Below are positions 1-5,601 of a stretch of DNA of 5,824 nucleotides, one piece after another. A program made the position numbers and the translations under genes. Source of the DNA: Spirochaetaceae bacterium (GTDB taxonomy: Bacteria; Spirochaetota; Spirochaetia; PWKH01); the NCBI GenBank assembly GCA_003557605.1, contig PWNW01000169.1, positions 1 through 5,824 of the forward strand. Direction: 5' to 3'. The notes beneath the pieces were generated by a model that saw only the letters and a program-made list of their open reading frames with translations, searched no databases and was not told the DNA's origin. The first letter of the stretch is position 1. Each line of letters begins with the position of its first letter.

Positions 1-170
1 AGCCTGATAAACAAATCACCGAAGGGCTGCATCCATGCAACGCTTTCACCGAAGATGAGTCCGACAATGGCACCAAGAATTAATCCTCCAAGGATTCTCA
101 GCAGCAGATTGGATTTGAAGTACCAATCCATCTTCCCCTTTTTTGGGGTCGGGGGCTTTTGTTCAGACAT
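1..170 (-). CDS. Dicarboxylate/amino acid:cation symporter (SDF/DAACS family), N-terminal fragment
   Basis: This reverse-strand gene begins with ATG at 170 and runs off the left edge after 56 full codons. The start is preceded by GGAG (177-180 on the plus strand) at good spacing. The protein opens with a hydrophilic lysine/proline-rich tail (residues 2-15). A first membrane helix follows at about residues 22-41 (LLLRILGGLILGAIVGLIFG). Next comes a segment ending QPFGDLFIR (48-56). That order, a glycine-rich TM1 followed by a PFGDLFIRL-type segment, is typical of the glutamate/dicarboxylate sodium or proton symporters (GltP, GltT, DctA). The family imports acidic amino acids or C4-dicarboxylates across the inner membrane. 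Substrate cannot be judged because the selectivity-determining C-terminal half lies outside the window. The gene is transcribed divergently from the HAD hydrolase gene. The family call is fairly safe; the exact member is open. Confidence 0.8.
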   Translation of the reverse strand, partial: MSEQKPPTPKKGKMDWYFKSNLLLRILGGLILGAIVGLIFGESVAWMQPFGDLFIR

Positions 171-351
171 AACACACTCCTTTTGTTTGTATTAAGTTAA
201 CAATTAATAAGTACTTATAAGCAGAATACTCCACTTAATATCAGCTTAATCCCACATGTTGCAGATGTCAACCATATGTAGAATAAATCATATCTGTACG
301 TTCTAACATGAAACATGGTAGTATCGCAGAAAACTATCAGGCAGGAATATC
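171..351. promoter_or_regulatory. Divergent AT-rich intergenic region with a 12-bp palindrome
   Basis: This stretch separates the symporter and HAD genes and must hold promoters for both, but I see no convincing -35/-10 pair for either. A perfect 12-bp palindrome, ATAAGTACTTAT, lies at 207-218, about 37 bp upstream of the symporter start codon. It contains the reverse-strand hexamer TATAAG (219-214), a possible -10 for the symporter. On the plus strand, TAGAAT (279-284) is a possible -10 for the HAD gene without a good -35 partner. Short TTAAT/CTTAAT words recur between 190 and 250. The palindrome could be an operator or chance in AT-rich DNA. Confidence 0.35.
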
Positions 352-1128
352 GTGGGAATACTGGATACGAAGGACTGCATCATCCTTGATATGGACGGAA
401 CATTCTATCTGGGTGAGACAATCCTTGAGGGGTCCCTGGAGTTTATCAGGGAGCTGGAACGAAGGGGAAAGCAGTATCTGTTTTTTACCAATAATTCATC
501 AAAAACTGCACAAGCCTATGTGAACAAGCTCCGGAGGATGGGATGCCAAGTTACCGAAGACCAGATTGCAACCTCCGGAGAGGTTGCTGCAGCCTATATA
601 ACACAGAACTTTCCGGAGGCTTCAGTGTTCCTTCTGGGAACATCGGACCTCAAAGAGTATATGGAACAGAAGGGAATCAGGCTCACAGACACCAGACCTG
701 ATATTGTTCTTGCTGCCTATGATACTTCCCTGGTGTACCATCGCCTCTGTGATGCCTGCAGGCATATCAGGGGGGGGAGCATGTTTCTTGCCACGCATCC
801 TGATTTCAACTGCCCTTCGGAGGACGGATTTCTTCCTGACTGCGGTTCAATCTGCGCGTGCATCACCGCATCTACGGGAGCTGTTCCGAAGTATTTGGGG
901 AAACCCTATGAGGAGACTGTTAAGTACCTGGAGAATTGCCTCAACATTCCGAGAGACAGGATGATGCTTGCTGGAGATCGTCTGTATACAGAAATTGCTA
1001 TGGGAAATGCCCATGGAATTGCCTCAGCACTGGTGCTCACCGGTGAGACCAAACGAGAGGACCTTGAGGCCTCGCCTCATAAACCGGATGTGGTAGTTGA
1101 GAGGCTTACGGACCTGCTTGAAGTGTAA
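352..1128 (+). CDS. HAD-superfamily subclass IIA phosphatase (NagD/AraL/p-nitrophenylphosphatase-like)
   Basis: The 258-residue product is a cytoplasmic magnesium-dependent phosphatase of the haloacid dehalogenase superfamily. Motif I is DMDGT at residues 13-17, with D13 the predicted nucleophile and D15 the acid/base. Motif II is TNNSS at 46-50. The subclass IIA cap lies between motifs II and III, and includes ATHPDFNCPSEDGFLPDCGS near 147-166. Motif III lysine is K184 in GKP. Motif IV is GDRLYTE at 208-214. The family normally has TD at the end of motif IV, so E214 replaces the usual second aspartate. The GTG start is forced: an in-frame TAG lies at 319-321, no other start codon falls between, and the first internal ATG is inside motif I. 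AGGA at 343-346 is the likely ribosome binding site. Such enzymes remove phosphate from small metabolites such as sugar phosphates, nucleotides or pyridoxal phosphate, and the substrate is not predictable here. A G8 run at 770-777 lies inside the gene. Confidence 0.88.
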   Translation: MGILDTKDCIILDMDGTFYLGETILEGSLEFIRELERRGKQYLFFTNNSSKTAQAYVNKLRRMGCQVTEDQIATSGEVAAAYITQNFPEASVFLLGTSDLKEYMEQKGIRLTDTRPDIVLAAYDTSLVYHRLCDACRHIRGGSMFLATHPDFNCPSEDGFLPDCGSICACITASTGAVPKYLGKPYEETVKYLENCLNIPRDRMMLAGDRLYTEIAMGNAHGIASALVLTGETKREDLEASPHKPDVVVERLTDLLEV

Positions 1129-1145
1129 ATATTCTGAAATACCTG

Positions 1146-1166
1146 AGTCAGGCAGTTGACTTTTTT
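1146..1166 (+). terminator. Weak candidate terminator after the HAD gene
   Basis: AGTCA (1146-1150) and TGACT (1157-1161) can pair around a six-base loop, and a T run continues to 1166. With a flanking G·U pair the stem is only six pairs, so it would be inefficient. Its 3' arm overlaps the TTGACT proposed as a -35 element, so only one of the two readings may be real. Confidence 0.3.
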
Positions 1167-1186
1167 ATGCTTTTTTATGATTATGT
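1156..1186 (+). promoter_or_regulatory. Candidate promoter for the thrS leader
   Basis: TTGACT at 1156-1161 matches the -35 consensus in five of six bases. The -10 is unclear: GATTAT (1179-1184, spacer 17) or TTATGT (1181-1186, spacer 19) are the best-placed candidates, and neither is strong. The spacer carries TTTTTTATG twice (1161-1169 and 1171-1179). Transcription from here would start near 1190-1195, just before the structured element at 1199, making that element and the T-box one leader of about 465 bases. I found no better promoter between 1200 and 1280. Confidence 0.35.
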
Positions 1187-1198
1187 AGGATACAACTA

Positions 1199-1272
1199 GC
1201 TTCATGGTGCCCGTCGAGCAAGGCAACTTGATCGGGGGAGGCGTAACTGCATGAAGCGTTGTGCTTTTTTTT
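1199..1272 (+). ncRNA. Unidentified structured RNA element, possible riboswitch, attenuator or small RNA
   Basis: GCTTCATG (1199-1206) pairs perfectly with CATGAAGC (1250-1257) to make an eight-pair basal helix. Inside it, CCC (1210-1212) pairs with GGG (1234-1236). A CAAG/CTTG stem (1219-1222 with 1227-1230) is capped by the GNRA tetraloop GCAA (1223-1226). The 3' side of the junction is a purine-rich single strand (about 1237-1249) beginning GGAGG. The 3' strand of the basal helix overlaps a second hairpin (1249-1264) followed by eight T, so only one of the two can form at a time. That architecture suits a cis-acting switch in which the basal helix permits read-through, or a short standalone RNA with its own terminator. 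I do not recognise the consensus of any riboswitch, SRP RNA, 6S RNA or tRNA in it. Function is unknown. Confidence 0.45.
1249..1272 (+). terminator. Terminator-like hairpin of the structured element
   Basis: GCATGA (1249-1254) pairs with TTGTGC (1259-1264), including two G·U pairs, around the loop AGCG, and is followed directly by T8 (1265-1272). The form is a textbook intrinsic terminator but the stem is short and weak. It is exclusive with the helix 1199-1206/1250-1257. Confidence 0.45.
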
Positions 1273-1508
1273 ATCCAACAGCAATGACGGAGACGAGTAG
1301 AAAGTCAAGCTGCTTTCAGAGAGAGGGTCCGGTGCAGAATTCTGTTGTTCAGAACACTGCCTGGCTGGAAGATCCTCAGCAGGCTCCTTTCGAAAACCCC
1401 TCCCGAGCTGCTGGGATGAAAGGCGGTTTTTTTGAAGGCGCCTGCGTAGTTCCAGCCGTTTCCCTGCGTTAACGGGTTAATGAAGGTGCTGCAGCATCCG
1501 CTGCGGAA

Positions 1509-1568
1509 GTAAGGTGGAACCGCGGAAAGCGTCGGGACTTACAGAACCCTTGCGTTTTTCGTCCTTAC
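1509..1568 (+). promoter_or_regulatory. T-box antiterminator
   Basis: GTAAGG (1509-1514) pairs with CCTTAC (1563-1568) as helix A1. The seven-base bulge TGGAACC (1515-1521) follows, then helix A2, GCGGAAAGCG (1522-1531) with CGTTTTTCGT (1553-1562). This is the canonical A1/bulge/A2 geometry. TGGA in the bulge should pair with a tRNA 3' end UCCA, predicting a U discriminator on tRNA-Thr. The 3' strand (1553-1563) is also the 5' arm of the terminator. A rival pairing of GTAAG (1509-1513) with CTTAC (1538-1542) is possible and would disrupt A1. Confidence 0.9.
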
Positions 1569-1633
1569 CGTTCACTGGTCTGAAATCAGATCAGATGTTT
1601 CGGTATTGAGACGAAAAATGTAAGGGTTTTTTT
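1545..1633 (+). terminator. T-box transcription terminator, long nested hairpin
   Basis: The arm at 1545-1563 (beginning AACCCTTGCG) pairs along 19 positions with 1610-1628, with only two G·U wobbles and no mismatch. The T run is 1627-1633. Inside the large loop two further helices can stack: TACCG (1566-1570) with CGGTA (1601-1605), and CTGGTCTG (1575-1582) with CAGATCAG (1587-1594) around AAAT. Forming this hairpin removes the 3' strand of the antiterminator, so charged tRNA-Thr should give termination before thrS. Confidence 0.9.
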
Positions 1634-1659
1634 ATATATCTTGAACAACAGGAGTTTGT

Positions 1660-3399
1660 ATGGAACAGGATGATAAACTGCATGCTTTGAGGCATTCCAT
1701 GTCTCATGTAATGGCTGAAGCGGTGCTTGAAATGTTTCCAACCGCACAGATAGCTGTAGGACCGTCTATCGACAACGGATTCTATTATGATTTTGATCTG
1801 CCGAGGCAGCTGAAGCCGGAGGACCTTGATGAAATCTCCGCTCGGATGAAGGAAATAATTTCCTTCGGCAAACCCTTTGTCAAGCGTGCAGTAAGCCGAA
1901 GGGAAGCTGAAGAGCTCTTTGCTGACCAGAAGTACAAGCTTGAGCTGCTTCAGGCAATCCCTGAGGATGAGGAGGTGTCGCTGTACACCCAGGGAGGCTT
2001 TACCGATCTCTGCCGGGGTCCCCATGTGGAGTCCACGAAGGACCTGAACCCCCAGGCATTCAAGCTTCTCTCCATCGCCGGAGCATACTGGAGGGGCAAG
2101 GAAACAAATCCGATGCTCACCAGGATCTACGGCACTGCCTGGAAAAATCCCAAGGAGCTGCGGCTCTATCTGAAAAAGCTTGAGGATATTGAAAAGCGTG
2201 ATCATCGCAGGCTGGGGAAGGACCTGGACCTGTTTTCCCTTCATGAGGAGGCGGGTGCAGGGCTGGTATACTGGCATCCCAAGGGTGCAAGGATCAGGCT
2301 TGCCATAGAAGATTTCTGGAGGAACGAGCATTACGCCAACGGATATGAAATGGTTTGTTCTCCCCATGTGGGAAAATCCTGGCTGTGGGAGACCTCCGGG
2401 CATCTGGATTTTTATAAAGAGGGAATGTATCCGTCAATGGAAATGGACAAAGCCCATTATTACGCCAAGCCGATGAACTGTCCGTTTCACATTATGATCT
2501 ATAACAACTCCAAGCACTCCTACCGGGACCTTCCCTGCAGATGGGCGGAGCTCGGCACCGTATACCGCTATGAAAAGGCAGGAGCGCTTCACGGGCTGAT
2601 GCGGGTCCGCGGATTCACCCAGGATGATGCACATATTATCTGCACCCCTGACCAGATGGAAGATGAAATCCTTGAGGTCCTGAGATTCTCCCTGCATATG
2701 CTGCGGTCCTTCGGATTCCAGGAAATCCAGGCGTATCTCTCAACTCGTCCCGTTGATTCTGTGGGTGCCCAATTACAGTGGGATGCTGCAGTTGAGTCGC
2801 TGCGCAGGGCAGTGGAGCATGAAGGGCTTGATTACGAGGTTGATGATGGGGGAGGAGCGTTCTACGGACCAAAGATTGACCTGAAAATTAAGGATGCCCT
2901 GGGAAGGGAGTGGCAGCTGACTACGATTCAGTTTGATTTTAACCTCCCCCAGCGGTTCAAAATGGTGTTTGTAGACCGTGACGGGAAGGAGAAACAGCCC
3001 TATATGATTCATCGAGCCCTGCTGGGTTCAATTGAACGGTTTTTTGGAGTTCTCGTTGAACATTATGCCGGGGCTTTTCCCCCATGGCTTGCATATGAGC
3101 AGGTTCGGATTATCCCGGTGGCTGAGCCCTTTATTGAATATGCATGCAAGGTTGAACAGCTTCTGAAGCAGGAGGGATTTCGGGTATCCGCTGACCTCAG
3201 CGATGACCGGATGAATGCGAAGATCAGGAATGCTCAGCAGGAGAAGATCCCCTTTATGCTGATCCTCGGAGAGAAGGAAGAGCAGCAGAAGGCAGTATCG
3301 GTGCGCTGGAGGACGGGCAAGCAGGAAAATGGAGTTCCTCTGGAGACCTTCATTGAGAATACTCGGGAAATCATTGAAAACAAGGCGGTGCTTTCATGA
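1660..3399 (+). CDS. thrS: Threonyl-tRNA synthetase, TGS-less form
   Basis: This cytoplasmic class II synthetase joins threonine to tRNA-Thr. The N-terminal editing domain that clears Ser-tRNA-Thr starts almost at residue 1, with HSMSH (H12, H16) and CRGPH (C118, H122). The catalytic core spans about residues 190-475. Motif 1 lies around 205-240. The active-site zinc ligands are C274 (in MNCPFH), H325 (in QDDAH) and H451. Motif 2 includes YRYEKAG and RVRGFTQDDAH (302-325). Motif 3 is HRALLGSIERFFG with R460. The anticodon-binding domain is about 480-579. At 579 residues it is about 63 shorter than the 642-residue E. coli enzyme, which matches loss of the N1/TGS domain. The start is sound: AGGAG at 1650-1654 precedes ATG 1660, and the T-box terminator occupies the DNA just upstream. 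The gene is controlled by the T-box leader and overlaps the next gene by ATGA. Confidence 0.97.
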   Translation: MEQDDKLHALRHSMSHVMAEAVLEMFPTAQIAVGPSIDNGFYYDFDLPRQLKPEDLDEISARMKEIISFGKPFVKRAVSRREAEELFADQKYKLELLQAIPEDEEVSLYTQGGFTDLCRGPHVESTKDLNPQAFKLLSIAGAYWRGKETNPMLTRIYGTAWKNPKELRLYLKKLEDIEKRDHRRLGKDLDLFSLHEEAGAGLVYWHPKGARIRLAIEDFWRNEHYANGYEMVCSPHVGKSWLWETSGHLDFYKEGMYPSMEMDKAHYYAKPMNCPFHIMIYNNSKHSYRDLPCRWAELGTVYRYEKAGALHGLMRVRGFTQDDAHIICTPDQMEDEILEVLRFSLHMLRSFGFQEIQAYLSTRPVDSVGAQLQWDAAVESLRRAVEHEGLDYEVDDGGGAFYGPKIDLKIKDALGREWQLTTIQFDFNLPQRFKMVFVDRDGKEKQPYMIHRALLGSIERFFGVLVEHYAGAFPPWLAYEQVRIIPVAEPFIEYACKVEQLLKQEGFRVSADLSDDRMNAKIRNAQQEKIPFMLILGEKEEQQKAVSVRWRTGKQENGVPLETFIENTREIIENKAVLS

Positions 3400-4922
3400 A
3401 GGAACAGCAGAAGCTTCTGAAAAAAATCTATTCACTTGACAAGGAACTGGTGCTCTACGATCATATCACCTCCCTGCTGCACTGGGACCAGGAAACATAC
3501 ATGCCCAGCGCAGGAGTTGATGAACGGTCGGAGCAGATCGGCCTTCTCAGCAGGGTCATGCATGAGAAGATGACGGACCCTGGAATCGGTTCAATCCTTT
3601 CTGACCTGGGAGCATCTGATGATGCACCGAACGGCGATGAGCAGCTTAAAGATGCCGACAGGGCCCTGGTGCGGGAGTATTACCGTGAATACTCTCGGCA
3701 GTCGAAGCTTCCTTCATCATGGGTGCAGGAGTTCAGTGAGACCACCAGCAAAGCTCAGTCTGTCTGGAGCAAGGCAAAACAGCAGCGGGATTTTTCCGAA
3801 TTTGAGCCCTACCTGAAGCATATTGTCAAGCTTAACCGTGACAAGGCTCAGCTGCTCGGGTATGAGCAGCATCCCTATGATCCGCTGCTGGATGAATTTG
3901 AGCCAGGTATGACAACCAGTGAAGTGGAGCGGGTGTTTCAGGTTATGAAGGAAGACCTGGTGCGGATTGTCGAAAAGATCGGTGATGCCGATGAGATAGA
4001 TGACTCCTTCCTCTACCGTGAGTACCAGGAATCAGCTCAGGAGAGCTTCGGAAAAATGGTCCTGTCTGATATGGGCTTTGACTTTTCCAGAGGAAGGCTT
4101 GATGTCTCAGCCCATCCCTTTACTACCGGTATTGGGAGGGACGATACGAGAATCACTACCCGATACTCAGAACCCTCCGTTGCTGATGCACTGTTTTCAA
4201 CCATCCATGAGGGCGGTCATGCCCTCTACGAACTTGGGGCCGCTGCCGGTGGACTTGGGAAGACCAGTCTCGGGACCGGGGTATCCCTGGCGGTGCACGA
4301 AAGCCAGTCACGGATGTGGGAAAACATGATCGGAAGAAGCAGTGAATTCTGGAGCTGGTATTATCCGCTGTTCCAACGGCAGTTTCCTGAGCAGACCGAA
4401 GGGGTTGAATTCTACCAGTTCCTTCGAGCCGTCAACAAGGTCCAGCCGTCCTGCATCAGGGTGAATGCCGACGAGGTTACCTACGGTCTTCATATTATTT
4501 TACGTTTCGAGCTGGAAAAACTGCTGATTACCGGAGACCTTGATGTAAGCGACCTTCCGGAAGCCTGGAACCGCAGTATGAAAGATCTTGTAGGCACGGT
4601 ACCTGAACATGACGGAGAGGGGGTGCTTCAGGATGTGCACTGGTCTGCAGGAATGATTGGGTATTTCCCAACCTATGCATTGGGAAATCTGTTTGCCGCA
4701 CAGTTTTTTGCAGCCATGAAACATGACCTTCCCGATATTGAACAGCAGATTTCACAGGGTGAGTTCAAGGCAGTGCTGGGATGGCTTCATGAGCACATTC
4801 ATCAGCATGGTGCGGTATACCAGGCACCGGACCTTCTTCAGCGTGTAACCGGAAGCTCCCTGGAGCCTCGATATTTTACTGAATATCTGCAGGGAAAGTA
4901 CAAGGAGCTGACGGGTCTGTAA
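3396..4922 (+). CDS. M32-family metallocarboxypeptidase (carboxypeptidase Taq type)
   Basis: The 508-residue product is a zinc carboxypeptidase that trims single residues from peptide C-termini in the cytoplasm; it has no signal peptide. Family motifs appear in order: HWDQETYMP (29-37), YDPLLDEFEPG (161-171), HPF (240-242), DTRIT (250-254, the DXRXT motif), HEGGH (271-275, zinc ligands H271 and H275, catalytic E272), HESQSR (300-305, third ligand E301), and the conserved segments RVNADEVTYGLH (355-366) and GYFPTYALGN (422-431). Length is normal for M32 and all key residues are present. Its ATG lies inside the thrS stop (ATGA, 3396-3399), with AAGGCGG within the end of thrS as ribosome binding site, so translation is probably coupled. 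It should therefore share the threonine-responsive control of thrS, which suits a role in recycling amino acids from peptides (inference). Confidence 0.95.
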   Translation: MKEQQKLLKKIYSLDKELVLYDHITSLLHWDQETYMPSAGVDERSEQIGLLSRVMHEKMTDPGIGSILSDLGASDDAPNGDEQLKDADRALVREYYREYSRQSKLPSSWVQEFSETTSKAQSVWSKAKQQRDFSEFEPYLKHIVKLNRDKAQLLGYEQHPYDPLLDEFEPGMTTSEVERVFQVMKEDLVRIVEKIGDADEIDDSFLYREYQESAQESFGKMVLSDMGFDFSRGRLDVSAHPFTTGIGRDDTRITTRYSEPSVADALFSTIHEGGHALYELGAAAGGLGKTSLGTGVSLAVHESQSRMWENMIGRSSEFWSWYYPLFQRQFPEQTEGVEFYQFLRAVNKVQPSCIRVNADEVTYGLHIILRFELEKLLITGDLDVSDLPEAWNRSMKDLVGTVPEHDGEGVLQDVHWSAGMIGYFPTYALGNLFAAQFFAAMKHDLPDIEQQISQGEFKAVLGWLHEHIHQHGAVYQAPDLLQRVTGSSLEPRYFTEYLQGKYKELTGL

Positions 4923-4932
4923 GATGCCGGTT

Positions 4933-4962
4933 GCTTTACACCATCAGTTCACCATGGTAAGC
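4933..4962 (+). other. Imperfect intergenic hairpin between the peptidase gene and pgsA
   Basis: GCTT (4933-4936) and ACCAT (4940-4944) pair with ATGGT (4954-4958) and AAGC (4959-4962), giving nine pairs with a three-base bulge and a nine-base loop. No T run follows, so it is not an intrinsic terminator. It may be an mRNA processing or stability element, or chance. Confidence 0.3.
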
Positions 4963-4988
4963 TGTCACCACACAGAGGAGATATACTG

Positions 4989-5558
4989 TTGAATCTTCCA
5001 AACTCTCTTACTGCAGCTCGGCTCTTTCTTGCTCCGATATTTTTTATTCTCTACTTTTTTCCCCTATGGACCGGGACTGGTGCTGTTGCGGCATCGGTCC
5101 TGCTGCTTATTGTCTATATACTTATTGAGACCACAGATGTGCTCGACGGCTATATAGCCAGGAAGTATAATCTGGTAACTGAAATCGGCAAGGTCATGGA
5201 TCCCTTTGCTGATGTATTCAGCAGAATTACCTATTTTGTCTGCTTTACCGTGACGGGACTGATGCCGTCATGGGTGTTTCTCATTATTCTCTATCGGGAG
5301 CTTGGGGTGACGTTCCTCCGTATGGTGATGATCAGTAAGGGAACAGCCATGGCAGCTTCGGTGTTTGGAAAGATTAAGGCGGTGATCTATGCTGTCTCCT
5401 CCATGTTTGGAATTCTGTATACCCTGGTCCTGAGGTTCTCTATTGAAGGAGTCTGGGTCCAATGGCTGTATATAGCTATGATATCAGCATTTGTGCTCGG
5501 AGCTGCTGCAGCGCTCCTGTCCCTGGCCGCATATGTGAAGGCAGTAATCAGAACCTGA
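4989..5558 (+). CDS. pgsA: CDP-alcohol phosphatidyltransferase, probable phosphatidylglycerophosphate synthase
   Basis: The 189-residue polytopic membrane enzyme transfers a phosphatidyl group from CDP-diacylglycerol to an alcohol. In PgsA the alcohol is glycerol 3-phosphate, the committed step to phosphatidylglycerol. The catalytic signature D-x2-DG-x2-AR-x8-G-x3-D-x3-D is complete: D50, D53, G54, A57, R58, G67, D71 and D75. The opening NLPNSLTAARLFLAP (2-16) and YRELGVTFLR (102-111) are typical of PgsA. Hydrophobic helices lie at about 11-26, 30-47, 80-101, 130-149 and 157-182. The TTG start is chosen because GAGGAG at 4975-4980 sits eight bases upstream and the PgsA N-terminus begins there. 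It lies 66 bp after the peptidase stop with no clear terminator between, so it may belong to the thrS operon. A phosphatidylserine, inositol or choline-type relative is possible, but the N-terminus favours PgsA. Confidence 0.85.
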   Translation: MNLPNSLTAARLFLAPIFFILYFFPLWTGTGAVAASVLLLIVYILIETTDVLDGYIARKYNLVTEIGKVMDPFADVFSRITYFVCFTVTGLMPSWVFLIILYRELGVTFLRMVMISKGTAMAASVFGKIKAVIYAVSSMFGILYTLVLRFSIEGVWVQWLYIAMISAFVLGAAAALLSLAAYVKAVIRT

Positions 5559-5580
5559 ATCAGGGTATTTGCTTTTTTTT
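5554..5580 (+). terminator. Weak candidate terminator after pgsA
   Basis: CCTG (5554-5557) can pair with CAGG (5561-5564) right at the stop codon, and T8 follows at 5573-5580. The stem is only four pairs and eight bases separate it from the T run, so efficient termination is doubtful. Confidence 0.2.
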
Positions 5581-5601
5581 GATAAATTGCTGCTGCACTT
5601 G

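Larger units (their letters stand above)
1279..1633 (+). promoter_or_regulatory. T-box riboswitch (threonyl-tRNA-sensing leader) of thrS
   Basis: A transcription-attenuating leader that binds tRNA-Thr and reads its charging state. Stem I has a closing CAGC (1279-1282) and a kink-turn type GGAG/CTCC base (1289-1292 with 1400-1403). The specifier loop holds AGTA (1296-1299) opposite GAA (1392-1394), closed by GAAAG/CTTTC (1300-1304 with 1387-1391). The AG-rich bulge is CAGAGAG (1317-1323), with GAGGGTC/GATCCTC (1323-1329 with 1371-1377) above it and a distal GGTG (1331-1334). The candidate specifier is ACC (1396-1398), a threonine codon; its register is inferred partly from the downstream gene. 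CGTTA at 1467-1471 fits the conserved stem IIA/B pseudoknot region. GCAGC/GCTGC (about 1491-1503) fits stem III. The T-box proper is AAGGTGGAACCGCG (1511-1524). Antiterminator and terminator are listed separately. No RNA gene other than this leader is visible in the stretch. Confidence 0.93.

Noticed and set aside
135..148. CCCC-T6-GGGG hairpin that could look like a terminator
   Set aside because: It lies within the symporter coding sequence near the start codon and has no T run after the stem on either strand.
308..523. 71-codon frame with an ATG upstream of the HAD start
   Set aside because: It overlaps the HAD gene in another frame and encodes no recognisable motif; the HAD frame has motif I.
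1199..1272. Element as SRP RNA, tRNA or 5S rRNA
   Set aside because: It lacks the SRP GGAAG-type tetraloop domain, the tRNA T-arm GTTCGA, and any 5S conserved block; its length and folds do not fit.
1251..1472. 73-codon plus-strand frame with a good upstream GGAGG
   Set aside because: It runs through T-box stem I and beyond, its composition follows the RNA structure, and it resembles no protein I know. The short frames at its start are kept only as a speculative finding.
1591..2403. 270-codon minus-strand frame
   Set aside because: It is antisense to thrS, whose domains and catalytic residues are complete; a shadow frame.
4000..4329. 109-codon frame within the peptidase gene
   Set aside because: It overlaps the region encoding the zinc-binding HEGGH and HESQSR motifs in another frame; a shadow.
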